Assembly: GCF_024699275.1 (NCBI RefSeq) | Contig: NZ_JAILPX010000088.1 | Location: forward strand, 29,969-93,968 | DNA length: 64,000 nucleotides | From: Selenomonas sp. | GTDB taxonomy: Bacteria > Bacillota_C > Negativicutes > Selenomonadales > Selenomonadaceae | Direction: 5' to 3' | Shown here: piece after piece, positions 1 through 7,531 of the stretch | How the letters are laid out: each line of letters begins with the position of its first letter | Numbering within the stretch: position 1 is the stretch's first letter | Program-made: the position numbers and the translations under genes | Notes under the pieces: generated by a model | What the model was told of the DNA's origin: nothing | What the model saw: only the letters and a program-made list of their open reading frames with translations | The model's database searches: none

Positions 1-190
1 TTCCCAGCAGTGCCTGAGCGTACGCGAACTGCCCCCGGGCAAGGTAATCTGCCCGGCCTTCCACCGCCTGCGTTACACGCAATTCTGCCGCCTGTGCATA
101 GAGTCGCACACCAGCAGCCATAGCCACCAGGCATGCACACAGCAGAATCGTTTCCCAAAGAAAGAATCCCGCCTGCCTTTCATTGTTCAA
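1..190 (-). CDS. Type IV pilin-like pseudopilin, 3' part outside the window
   Basis: Only the first 63 codons are in the window. The best start is a TTG at 190 (MNNERQAGFF), with GGAG about 10 nt upstream; it overlaps the end of the preceding pseudopilin gene by 11 nt. A prepilin-peptidase site follows: basic leader, then G before FFLWE, with Glu at mature position 5 and a hydrophobic stretch (TILLCACLVAMAAG). This is the N-terminal signature of minor pseudopilins of type IV pilus, competence and type II secretion systems. No ATG-started frame is open across this segment, so the non-ATG start is needed. The specific subunit cannot be named from this fragment. Confidence 0.6.
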   Translation of the reverse strand, partial: MNNERQAGFFLWETILLCACLVAMAAGVRLYAQAAELRVTQAVEGRADYLARGQFAYAQALLG

Positions 191-710
191 TGCCACCACG
201 CTCCATCCGAATCCGGCCTCCCTTACTGACCATAATCCGCTGCCCCTCCTGTGGATAACCCTGATAATAAATCAGAATGGTCATCATATAGCTCACGGAT
301 TTTGGCTTTCCATTGGCACTGAAGATCAGTTCTGCCGTCGAATCATAAATGTTCTTTCCCTGCTCCCGATGGATTTTCACAGCCTGTATCCCCGGCAGGT
401 AACGATGACAACTGATAATATCCCGGCTGCCGCCGACAATCTGCTGGTATTCCGGAAACAGCTGCAGAAATACATAATGCCTGCCGGCCTCCTTTGCACC
501 GTATCCCCAGGCAGATTCTGCCGTAACCCGGCTCATATTCTGGCAGTAACGAATTGCCGCTAATAACTGCTCCGCCTCGTATTCCACCGCCGCCTGCCGA
601 TAAAACTTACAGGCGGTGGGCACTGCCTGGGCAATAAAAATCAGCATGACCAGCAGCAGAAGAAGGACTTCCCCTAGCGCAGCCCCGGCTTGTCTGTTTC
701 TCAGCCCCAT
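180..710 (-). CDS. GspH/FimT-like minor pseudopilin
   Basis: A 176-residue protein with a class III signal (RNRQAG before AALGE, Glu at mature position 5) and a long hydrophobic helix at about residues 10-35. The C-terminal half has the pattern of GspH/FimT minor pilins: EAEQLLAAIRYCQN helix, then beta-rich text with FSANGKP and a terminal VSKGGRIR. ATG at 710 is preceded by GGAGG with 7-nt spacing; an upstream in-frame extension exists but lies inside the peptidase gene. It overlaps the peptidase gene before it and the pseudopilin after it, so the three are translationally coupled. Likely role: a minor subunit initiating a pilus or pseudopilus in the inner membrane. Confidence 0.7.
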   Translation of the reverse strand: MGLRNRQAGAALGEVLLLLLVMLIFIAQAVPTACKFYRQAAVEYEAEQLLAAIRYCQNMSRVTAESAWGYGAKEAGRHYVFLQLFPEYQQIVGGSRDIISCHRYLPGIQAVKIHREQGKNIYDSTAELIFSANGKPKSVSYMMTILIYYQGYPQEGQRIMVSKGGRIRMERGGIEQ

Positions 711-1288
711 AAAAAAGCCTCCAGATATGTCCAGATGACCTGTCCAGTGGCAAAGGCCAGCAACGCGCCTCCGGCTAAAAAGGGCCCAAAGGGCAATGGT
801 GTCCGTCGCTCTATCTGCCGCCGGCAAAGCAGGATTGCACCATAGACCAGTCCTCCGCAGGATGCCAGCAGCAGACAAAGAATCATGTTTTCCCATCCCA
901 GCCACAGGCCCAAAGCTGCAGCCAGCTTGACATCCCCTAGTCCCAAGCCGCCCTGGGACAGACCGCGCAGGAGCAGCAACAGGCCGCTTCCCAGTGCAGC
1001 CCCCGTAACCGCATCCAGCACGTTCATCTGCCCGTAGCTCAATGGCAAACCACTTAACAGCACCAATAAAATTACCAGCTGGTCATAAATCAAGCCATAG
1101 CGCCAATCGTAAAGGGCAATGAGAACCAACACTCCAGCCAAAATCACAAAAAAACACGCCTTTTCCCCTGACAGAGGCCAGGCCGATAAACTCAGCCCCA
1201 GCATCCAGCCACACCATTTTTCCCGCACAGCGGCAAACATCGACCAGTCAAACTGTCCGGGTATTCCTCCCGCGCGGTTACTTGCCAT
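701..1288 (-). CDS. Short prepilin peptidase, A24 family
   Basis: A 195-residue polytopic membrane protein. It carries the two aspartate motifs of type IV prepilin peptidases: YDWRYGLI (Asp about 61) and GLGDVK (Asp about 119). It should cleave the leader peptides of the pilins encoded on both sides. Full-length PilD enzymes have an extra N-terminal methyltransferase region with a Cys pair; that region is missing, so this resembles the short CpaA/TadV-type enzymes. ATG at 1288 overlaps the pilin stop by 11 nt and has GGGAG 7 nt upstream. A longer in-frame version starting at 1354 would lie inside the pilin gene without a better ribosome site. Confidence 0.78.
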   Translation of the reverse strand: MASNRAGGIPGQFDWSMFAAVREKWCGWMLGLSLSAWPLSGEKACFFVILAGVLVLIALYDWRYGLIYDQLVILLVLLSGLPLSYGQMNVLDAVTGAALGSGLLLLLRGLSQGGLGLGDVKLAAALGLWLGWENMILCLLLASCGGLVYGAILLCRRQIERRTPLPFGPFLAGGALLAFATGQVIWTYLEAFLWG

Positions 1289-1682
1289 TGCCAAACTCCC
1301 CGGCAGTATGTTCTGCACAAATAGCCCGCGCCCCCTCAATGCTCTGGTCCTCACTCAGGCGCAGGCCATAGCGGGCATCCCCATCCAACGTGAGGATTTC
1401 CCCACCTTTAAGCCGGCATTTTCCCTTAGGAGGTCTTAGACTGTCCAAGTCGTTGACATAGCCCTGCAAAGCGTTCAGATTGGCAGGTTCATGACCATTT
1501 TCCAGCTGATAGACCGCAATCGCTGCATCCAGCGTATTCAAATCGCTTTGTACCTTAGCCGTATTCGCCGTGATAATAGTGGATGAAAATTTGGGTACGG
1601 CCACGGTTGCCATGATGCCAATGATCATCACGGCAATCAACACTCCCAGCAGGGTAAAGCCTGCCTGTCTCGACTCTGACAT
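1278..1682 (-). CDS. Type IV pilin-like protein lacking Glu5
   Basis: A 134-residue protein with a prepilin leader (MSESRQAG) and the helix FTLLGVLIAVMIIGIMATVAVP, as in major pilins and ComGC/GspG-like pseudopilins. The conserved Glu at mature position 5 is Gly here, which is unusual because Glu5 is needed for pilin assembly and methylation in well studied systems. The two other pseudopilins of this operon keep Glu5. ATG at 1682 has AAGGAGGG 5 nt upstream; a further in-frame ATG at 1706 lacks such a site. It is the first gene of the operon visible here. The globular part has two cysteines (in GKCRLKGG and RAICAEH), suggesting a disulfide loop. Confidence 0.75.
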   Translation of the reverse strand: MSESRQAGFTLLGVLIAVMIIGIMATVAVPKFSSTIITANTAKVQSDLNTLDAAIAVYQLENGHEPANLNALQGYVNDLDSLRPPKGKCRLKGGEILTLDGDARYGLRLSEDQSIEGARAICAEHTAGEFGNGK

Positions 1683-1855
1683 AAAATCCCTCCTTAAAAG
1701 ATACATTTTCTAATGTTTTAGCTAAATGTTCTTTCTGCACAAATTGGAAAACTCCTGCTCAACTTTATGCCAATTTCCACTTATCAGCGCCCGTATTTTT
1801 ACCTTGCAAAACCGCAACAAAAACAAGTTATCCAGAGACAGCATTTCTCAGCCCA

Positions 1856-1885
1856 TGGACAACTTGTTTTCCACAGCAGTATAAT
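1856..1885 (+). promoter_or_regulatory. Promoter of the GNAT gene
   Basis: TGGACA at 1856-1861 and a perfect TATAAT at 1880-1885 with 18-nt spacing, about 70 nt before the start codon. The rest of the divergent gap (1683-1855) shows no convincing promoter for the pilin operon. Confidence 0.5.
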
Positions 1886-1953
1886 ATCCTGGAGGCTGTC
1901 TGCAAAGCCTGCGCAAACATTCCACCATCGATGCAAAACAAGGAGTTTCTGCC

Positions 1954-2496
1954 ATGAGTGAAATCACCATTCGTACAGCTGCACCAGAAGATGCCGCAGC
2001 TATTTTGGACATTTACCGTTACTACATTCAAAAAACCGCCATCACCTTTGAAATCACCGTACCATCGGCAGCCGAATTTCAGGCACGGATAACCGCTATC
2101 CTTAAGCAATATCCCTATCTGGTCAGCATCCGGAACAATACGATTGTGGGCTATGCCTATGCCCGGGAATTTGTGGGCCGGGAAGCCTACAATCATTCCG
2201 TTGAACTGACCATTTATTTATCGCCGGCAGAAAAGGGCCGCGGCACAGGCCGCAAGCTCTATGCCGCACTGGAACAAAAACTTGCTGCCCAGGGAATCTT
2301 AAACCTTTATGCCTGCATAGCTGACCCGCCTGTCGAGGATGAATACCTCAACCATAACAGCGAAAATTTTCATGCCCATCTGGGTTTCACCAAGGTAGGA
2401 ACCTTTCACAAATGCGGGCGCAAATTCAACCGCTGGTACAATATGATTTGGATGGAAAAGCTCCTCGGCCCCCATCCGGACAGCCCTTTACATTGA
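1954..2496 (+). CDS. GNAT N-acetyltransferase, phosphinothricin acetyltransferase-like
   Basis: A 180-residue single-domain GNAT enzyme transferring acetyl from acetyl-CoA to an amine. It follows the pattern of the Pat/Bar/YwnH group: IRTAAPEDAAAILDIY at the N-terminus, and the acetyl-CoA binding loop KGRGTGRKL at about 94-102. The HLGFTKVGTFHKCGRKF segment is also typical of these small-molecule (phosphinothricin or methionine-sulfoximine type) acetyltransferases. ATG at 1954 has AAGGAG upstream. It stands alone on the plus strand, divergent from the pilin operon and convergent with recO. The physiological substrate cannot be told from sequence. Confidence 0.85.
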   Translation: MSEITIRTAAPEDAAAILDIYRYYIQKTAITFEITVPSAAEFQARITAILKQYPYLVSIRNNTIVGYAYAREFVGREAYNHSVELTIYLSPAEKGRGTGRKLYAALEQKLAAQGILNLYACIADPPVEDEYLNHNSENFHAHLGFTKVGTFHKCGRKFNRWYNMIWMEKLLGPHPDSPLH

Positions 2497-2505
2497 CAAA
2501 AAACA

Positions 2506-2555
2506 CAGAGCCCCCCATAAGTTAGCTTTCTCAGTCTAACTTATGGGGGGCTCTG
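2506..2555. terminator. Perfect 20-bp hairpin with CCATAAGTTAG core
   Basis: Arms 2506-2525 and 2536-2555 are perfectly complementary, with a 10-nt loop. Read on the minus strand it is followed by a run of six T, so it can end transcripts arriving from recO through repeat A. On the plus strand it begins 10 nt after the acetyltransferase stop but lacks a T run. A second hairpin with the same core lies at 24343-24390, next to the related repeat B. Confidence 0.75.
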
Positions 2556-2574
2556 CAAAATTATCCACATAATT

Positions 2575-2763
2575 TTGCAAATTGCAGTTTGTCGGGAAGT
2601 TCCTGCTGATGGTATTCCGTTCATGCGTGGTAATGGGCAAGCTGTAGCCTATACATTTACTTGGGGGCCATTTAGTGGGACGGCGAAAAATATTACCACC
2701 TCCGCGCCAACTGAGCTGTGACAAAAAAAGAAAGCGCGCAGTAACAGCGACAAACTGCAATTT
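2575..2763 (-). repeat. Intergenic fold-back repeat, copy A (short form)
   Basis: A 189-bp element ended by inverted repeats: TTGCAAATTGCAGTTTGTCG at 2575-2594 and its near complement at 2748-2763. Read on the minus strand, its first 100 bp match the left end of copy B (24412-24512) almost base for base, and its last 60 bp match the right end of copy B. The roughly 400 bp in the middle of copy B are mostly absent. It fills most of the 313-bp gap 2497-2809. An 84-codon frame on the minus strand covers it (2536-2790), but its peptide similarity to frames in copy B follows from the DNA repeat, so no gene is called. Confidence 0.8.
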
Positions 2764-2809
2764 CAGAAATCCATTTTTCTGCCTGCGCATAAGGGTCTGT
2801 ATTTACCAC

Positions 2810-3538
2810 TCATAACTGCTGAATGAACGCCAGGGATTTCAAAGGCTTGCCCAGCAGGCTCTGCAGATAATTCAAGAACAGGGATTCTGCCTGCATCAGC
2901 AGGCTCCCTGTCACCTTGAGCACAGGCGGCTTTTCCCAATCGTAATCCCGCAGGCTGAGGATAAACCTGCGCAACTCATCAGCAAAGGGTTCACTGCCCG
3001 GCTCCCGGCAATCTCCGCAGAGGACACCGCCGGCAGTCGTACTGAAGTGGGCGTCTCCTGCAACGACCTGTCCACAGCGAACGCAGTGCTCAAAATGAAG
3101 CTGCATCCCCGTGAACTCCAATAGCTGAATAACCGCTATCAGAGCGGTCACCCGAGGATTGCGCACTTCAAAGGAATCCAGAATATAGAGCAGGCGCGCA
3201 AACATCTGCGGTTCCGCCTGACCGGGCGGCAGGAACTCCCGTAAAAACTCCGCCACAAAGCTGCCATAGGCCATGGTTTCCAAATCCTCCGTAAGGCGCT
3301 TATAATGATGCTTCAAGGTACACTGCCGTACCGTATCCAACCGCTTGCCCTCCGTAAGCTGGACCTCAATGCTGGAAAACATCTGCATCCCTGCCGCCAG
3401 CGGACTTCTCGGCCGCCGGCAGCCAAAAGCCGCGGCCTCCACCAGGCCGCGGTCATAGGTAAAGAGCGTCACCATCTTATCGGCTTCGCCCCAGTTCTTA
3501 GAGCCCAAAATCACCGCAGCAGTCTGATAACTAGCCAT
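2810..3538 (-). CDS. recO: DNA repair protein RecO
   Basis: A 242-residue RecO: N-terminal OB fold (YQTAAVILGSKNWGEADKMVTLFT), helical middle, and a zinc site formed by C152-x2-C155 and C174-x2-C177. RecO helps load RecA at single-strand gaps with RecF and RecR. The start ATG at 3538 lies inside the last codons of the DUF502 gene, with GGAGAAGG just before it; a longer in-frame version from 3568 has no ribosome site. It is the last gene of the phoH-ybeY-era-DUF502-recO run, a common Firmicutes order. Confidence 0.92.
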   Translation of the reverse strand: MASYQTAAVILGSKNWGEADKMVTLFTYDRGLVEAAAFGCRRPRSPLAAGMQMFSSIEVQLTEGKRLDTVRQCTLKHHYKRLTEDLETMAYGSFVAEFLREFLPPGQAEPQMFARLLYILDSFEVRNPRVTALIAVIQLLEFTGMQLHFEHCVRCGQVVAGDAHFSTTAGGVLCGDCREPGSEPFADELRRFILSLRDYDWEKPPVLKVTGSLLMQAESLFLNYLQSLLGKPLKSLAFIQQL

Positions 3539-4148
3539 TGTCCTTCTCCTCAGCAGGCGCAGCATCACGTATGCGTTTAGGCATAACCGCCCCAGCGGTC
3601 AACATATACTGCAAGGCCGATTCACTGCTGATGTCCAAATAAGTCACATCGCTTTTCTTCACAAAGAGATTGGTGCCCGAAGTCATATTGAGACTCCAGG
3701 GAACAAAGACACAGACATAGTCATCCCCCAACTTATCCTTCAAGGTTTGTGGCACATCGGCCATGATAAAGCCCAAAGCCTGGGATTGATGGAAAGGCAC
3801 CAGCACCACATGGTCAAACATATTGTTGGACTCAAAGACCGCAGTGGACAGATGCTTGACACTGTTGTAGATAAATTTCACCACGGGAATCTTACCCAAT
3901 AGTTTTTCCCCGATTGTGATCAAACGGCGGGCCGCCCAATAGGTAGAGGCCCAGCCCGTAAAATAAATGACCAATAGCAGGGTAACAAGCCCCATCCCGG
4001 GAAAATAGAAAGGCAGGTGCTTTCCCAGGACCCCCTCCGTAAAGGCCAGGGTTTCCAAGACCACAAAGATTGTGATGGCCAACGGCACCAGAATAATCAA
4101 GCCATTGATAAAACGGCGGGATATTCGCTTGGAACAGCTTTCCTTCAT
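3531..4148 (-). CDS. DUF502 family membrane protein
   Basis: A 205-residue protein of the DUF502 family. Two membrane segments are seen at about 16-36 and 50-70, followed by a soluble domain with the family signature (GKIPVVKFIYNSVKHL, then PFHQSQALGFI and VFVPWSLNMTSGTNLFV). Function is not established for the family. The ATG overlaps the era stop as ATGA, so it is translationally coupled to era, and its own end overlaps recO. No signal peptide. Confidence 0.85.
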   Translation of the reverse strand: MKESCSKRISRRFINGLIILVPLAITIFVVLETLAFTEGVLGKHLPFYFPGMGLVTLLLVIYFTGWASTYWAARRLITIGEKLLGKIPVVKFIYNSVKHLSTAVFESNNMFDHVVLVPFHQSQALGFIMADVPQTLKDKLGDDYVCVFVPWSLNMTSGTNLFVKKSDVTYLDISSESALQYMLTAGAVMPKRIRDAAPAEEKDNG

Positions 4149-5044
4149 CGCTCGTCACCAAAGCCAAGATTGCGCAGGATACCGTCCCGGTCGCGCCAGT
4201 CCTTTTTGACCTTAACCCAAAGGTCAAGGAACACTTTGGAGCCCAGAAGATTCTGGATATCCTGACGGGCCAGTCCGCCGATTTCCTTCAGCATAGCACC
4301 TTTGGCGCCAATCACGATTCCCTTTTGAGAATCCCGTTCCACAAAGATGGTCGCCCGGATATAGACATCATCATTGGGACGGGTGGTCATTTCGTCCACA
4401 TCCACGGCGATGGCATGGGGAATCTCGTCCCGGGTAAGGTGCAGCACCTTTTCCCGAATCAATTCAGCCACAATCAGACGCTCCGGCTGGTCGGTAACCA
4501 TATCCTCCGGATAGTATTGCGGCCCTTCCGGCAGATACTTCTTGGCCTCCGTCAGCAGGCTGTCCAGATTCATTTCCTCCTTGGCGGAAATGGGAACGAC
4601 ACCGGCAAACTGGTATTTAGCCGTATAATGGGAGATGATGGGCAGGGCCTGTTCCTTCTCAATCAAATCCAGCTTGTTCACCACCAGGATAACGGGACGG
4701 CGGGTAGCCTGCAGACGCTCCAGGATATAGTATTCTCCAGGGCCCATCTTTTCCGTGGCATCCACCACAAAGAAGATGGCATCCACTTCTTTCAGCGTAC
4801 CTTCAGCCGCCTTGACCATATACTCCCCCAGCTTATGCTTCGGTTTATGGATTCCCGGGGTATCGAGAAAGACAATCTGGGCATCCGGCTGGGTCAGGAT
4901 ACACAGGATACGATTCCGCGTGGTCTGGGGTTTATCGCTCATAATGGCGATTTTCTGCCCAATCAACGTGTTGATCAAGGTGGATTTGCCCACATTGGGC
5001 CGGCCAATAACGGCGATAAAGCCGGATTTCATCTTCTGCTCCAT
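4145..5044 (-). CDS. era: GTPase Era
   Basis: A 299-residue Era: G1 GRPNVGKS (14-21), G3 DTPG (61-64), G4 NKLD (123-126), G5 SAKE, and a C-terminal KH domain with GAKGAMLKEIG. Era binds the 3' end of 16S rRNA and takes part in 30S assembly at the inner face of the membrane. The start is placed at ATG 5044 (MEQKMKSGF) with AAGAGG upstream; the frame stays open to 5065. It follows ybeY closely and overlaps DUF502 by four bases. Confidence 0.96.
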   Translation of the reverse strand: MEQKMKSGFIAVIGRPNVGKSTLINTLIGQKIAIMSDKPQTTRNRILCILTQPDAQIVFLDTPGIHKPKHKLGEYMVKAAEGTLKEVDAIFFVVDATEKMGPGEYYILERLQATRRPVILVVNKLDLIEKEQALPIISHYTAKYQFAGVVPISAKEEMNLDSLLTEAKKYLPEGPQYYPEDMVTDQPERLIVAELIREKVLHLTRDEIPHAIAVDVDEMTTRPNDDVYIRATIFVERDSQKGIVIGAKGAMLKEIGGLARQDIQNLLGSKVFLDLWVKVKKDWRDRDGILRNLGFGDER

Positions 5045-5065
5045 ATATGCCTCTTTTCTTATCAC

Positions 5066-5530
5066 TCAGTCTCTGCTAATCCCTAATTTATCCATGACGA
5101 AACGCTGTTCCGCTTCCATTTCGGCGCGTTCATCTTCTTCCATATGGTCGTAGCCCAGCAAATGCAGCATTCCATGCACCGTTAGGAAGGCCACTTCCCG
5201 GCGCACACTATGCCCATAGTCCGCGGCCTGTTCCTCCGCCCGTTCCAGGGAAATAATCAAATCCCCCAGCACGTTGACCTCACTGCCCCCAACGACTTCC
5301 GGCTCCTCGCTTTCATTGAAGGCAAAGGAAATCACATCGGTGGGCCTGTCCACGCCACGGTATTCACGATTGATTACATGGATATGCTCGTTATCGGTCA
5401 GCGTGACACTGACTTCACTGTTCTCCACGCCATAAAGTTTCCCCACCGTTTCAATGGCGGTACGGATATTTTCCCTATATTCTGCCGGTACGTCCAAATC
5501 TTCCGGCTCATTACTGATGATGATTTCCAT
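5066..5530 (-). CDS. ybeY: Endoribonuclease YbeY (rRNA maturation)
   Basis: A 154-residue YbeY with the zinc motif HGxxHLxGYDH (His 119, 123, 129). It acts in 16S rRNA 3'-end maturation and ribosome quality control. The ATG at 5530 sits inside the last codons of phoH, with AGGAAAAGG as ribosome site; an upstream extension to 5590 would run wholly within phoH and is not homologous to the family. Length fits the family. Confidence 0.95.
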   Translation of the reverse strand: MEIIISNEPEDLDVPAEYRENIRTAIETVGKLYGVENSEVSVTLTDNEHIHVINREYRGVDRPTDVISFAFNESEEPEVVGGSEVNVLGDLIISLERAEEQAADYGHSVRREVAFLTVHGMLHLLGYDHMEEDERAEMEAEQRFVMDKLGISRD

Positions 5531-6530
5531 TTTCCTTTTCCTGCTTTGCTTTCTCTTTTTCGGCCCTGCGCTTTTCCTCATAAGCACCATAAGCCTCTAC
5601 TATGCGGGTGACGACTTCGTGACGGATTACATCCAGGGGAGCCAGCCGCACAATACCTACACCCTTGACATTTTCCAGTACCTTGGCGGCCTCTCTAAGC
5701 CCTGAGGTAACCCCCCGTGGCAGGTCTACCTGGCCCAAATCACCAGTCACCACCATACGGGATCCAAACCCCAGCCGCGTCAGAAACATTTTCATCTGCT
5801 TGTCCGTGGTATTCTGGGCTTCATCCAGGATAATAAAGGCATCTTCCAGCGTCCGGCCCCGCATATAAGCCAGGGGCGCAATTTCAATAAAGCCCTTCGC
5901 CATAAACTTCGTGTAAGTATCCTGCCCCAGGATATCCTGCAGGGCATCATAGAGGGGACGCAAATAAGGGTCCACTTTATCCTGCAAATCGCCGGGCAAA
6001 AACCCCAGCCGTTCCCCTGCTTCCACAGCAGGACGCGTCAGGATAATCTTGCGCACCTCTCGATTGCGCAAAGCCGCCACAGCCATCACCACCGCCAGAT
6101 AGGTCTTACCAGTACCGGCCGGACCGATGCCGAAAGTGATGGAATTATGACGAATGGTATCCAGATAGCGGCGCTGGCCCAGAGTCTTGGGCCGCACATG
6201 ACGCCCCCGGGCCGTGACCAGAATGGTATCCCCGAACAGGGTATGCAGGGCCTCGCCCTTGCCCCCCTTAACCAGGCCAATACCATAGCGCACTTCGTGC
6301 ATGGTAATCGAAGTCCCTTGCCGGTGCAGGTAGAGGAGCTCTTCCAGCACCTTGGCAGCCATCTCCACCTGAGCACCCTCACCCAGAATTTCCACCTGGG
6401 TACCCCGGCTGATAAACTGACAGTCAAATTCACTGCGGAACACCTGTAAAAATTCATCGCCTTCACCCAAAAGAGCGAAGGCTTCATGATTATCCTGAAA
6501 AATTATTTTCCGTTCTAATGCCTGCTGCAA
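5511..6530 (-). CDS. phoH: PhoH-like ATPase
   Basis: A 339-residue PhoH family protein with Walker A GPAGTGKT (136-143) and Walker B FIILDEAQN. Lys and Glu-rich residues close the C-terminus. PhoH proteins of this size are encoded next to ybeY in many bacteria and are linked with RNA metabolism. The start is TTG at 6530, with AGAGGTG about 10 nt upstream; there is no usable ATG nearby. The gene begins 23 nt after the DUF2156 stop, so both probably share a transcript. Confidence 0.92.
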   Translation of the reverse strand: MQQALERKIIFQDNHEAFALLGEGDEFLQVFRSEFDCQFISRGTQVEILGEGAQVEMAAKVLEELLYLHRQGTSITMHEVRYGIGLVKGGKGEALHTLFGDTILVTARGRHVRPKTLGQRRYLDTIRHNSITFGIGPAGTGKTYLAVVMAVAALRNREVRKIILTRPAVEAGERLGFLPGDLQDKVDPYLRPLYDALQDILGQDTYTKFMAKGFIEIAPLAYMRGRTLEDAFIILDEAQNTTDKQMKMFLTRLGFGSRMVVTGDLGQVDLPRGVTSGLREAAKVLENVKGVGIVRLAPLDVIRHEVVTRIVEAYGAYEEKRRAEKEKAKQEKENGNHHQ

Positions 6531-6553
6531 AAAATCTGTTCACCTCTAGCATC

Positions 6554-7456
6554 TCAATCGATTAACTTCGCATTGTACTTTTCAATCATCTTTTCCGGCT
6601 TATAGGACTCCTTGGCTTTCCGCAAGCCCTCCTGCCCCATATCCTCCTCCCGGTTGATATAGGTCATACCGCTCCACTCATGTTCAACAAAGCCCTGATT
6701 GATGGCCGGATAGGCTCCCCGAATAGAAGGATCCGCCTTTTCCACATGCACCACCACGGAATCACGGTTGAGCTGCTCACCAAAGCTGAAGGCAATGATG
6801 CGCCCATTCAGGCAGATTGCCCCGCCCTTGAGCTGAAAGTAATCCCAATCGGCAAAGAGCTCAAGGATGGCATCCCGCTCCAAGGGAATGAATATGGATT
6901 CAGGCATGGCCTCGATATGGGCAGCATACCATTTTTCCAATTCATCCCGGCAGGCAGGCAGAAGTTCCGGCGTCATGGGCAGATACTGTGCTTCGGGATA
7001 AAGCTTACGAAAGGCATTCAGATGATTTTTCTTGGAATGCAGTTTGCGCCCGGACAGGGTAATGAGTTTATCCGCCAGATAGACATAGTCATAATTATCC
7101 CGATCCGCCTGAATCGCAAACCGTCCTGGAAACTGTTCATCCAAAAATTCAGCGAAACGCTTTTCCAGCCCTGTGAAAGCCAGCGGCTTTCCCTGCTGAG
7201 AAAAATATTCCTTAAGGTTTTCCACGGCTTCCTGCCAATGCCCCTCTGCGCAAACCGGCTGCAGGGCATAGAGTTCCCCCTCCCACTCGCAGGTGAGATA
7301 GAGCACCTCATTCTGTTCGCAGTGCTTGATTTTATAAGGCTTACGCCACATGAAGAGATTCGTGAAATTGAAATGCGAATTCTCATAGTAACCACTGCGA
7401 TAATATCGATCCAATAACTGCTTGTCATCTTTTGTTAAATCTTGAAAAATAATAAT
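6554..7456 (-). CDS. DUF2156 protein (LPG synthase C-terminal-like), apparent ATT start
   Basis: About 300 residues of the DUF2156 family, which shares the acyltransferase-like C-terminal domain of phosphatidylglycerol lysyltransferases (HSKKNHLNAFRKLYP, INREEDMGQEGLRKAKESYKPE). Homologs normally begin with a segment equivalent to FQDLTKDDKQLLDRYY; this is in frame only upstream of the first ordinary start (TTG at 7414). A perfect AGGAGG at 7463-7468 stands 6 nt before ATT at 7456, so initiation at ATT is the best explanation. If TTG 7414 were used, 14 conserved residues would be lost and there would be no ribosome site. Substrate unknown; no membrane segments seen. Confidence 0.75.
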   Translation of the reverse strand: MIIFQDLTKDDKQLLDRYYRSGYYENSHFNFTNLFMWRKPYKIKHCEQNEVLYLTCEWEGELYALQPVCAEGHWQEAVENLKEYFSQQGKPLAFTGLEKRFAEFLDEQFPGRFAIQADRDNYDYVYLADKLITLSGRKLHSKKNHLNAFRKLYPEAQYLPMTPELLPACRDELEKWYAAHIEAMPESIFIPLERDAILELFADWDYFQLKGGAICLNGRIIAFSFGEQLNRDSVVVHVEKADPSIRGAYPAINQGFVEHEWSGMTYINREEDMGQEGLRKAKESYKPEKMIEKYNAKLID

Positions 7457-7483
7457 ACTCAGCCTCCTAAAAAAAATGGCTTT

Positions 7484-7512
7484 ATACTATATAATTATAG
7501 ATGACTTGTCAA
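7484..7512 (-). promoter_or_regulatory. Promoter of the DUF2156-phoH operon
   Basis: On the minus strand a perfect TTGACA (7507-7512) is followed after 17 nt by TAGTAT, overlapping TATAGT. It lies about 30 nt before the ribosome site at 7463-7468. Confidence 0.5.
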
Positions 7513-7531
7513 TAGCTTGTAATAAATTAAG

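Noticed and set aside
1756..1771. Possible sigma-54 promoter (TGGCAT...TTGAGC on the minus strand) before the pilin operon
   Set aside because: The GG and GC elements are one base off the required spacing, and no nearby activator gene supports it.
2536..2790. 84-codon minus-strand frame whose peptide resembles frames at 24379-24678 and 24961-25170
   Set aside because: All three lie on the fold-back repeats; the peptide likeness follows from the DNA repeat. In copy B the matching parts fall in separate frames and there is no ribosome site.
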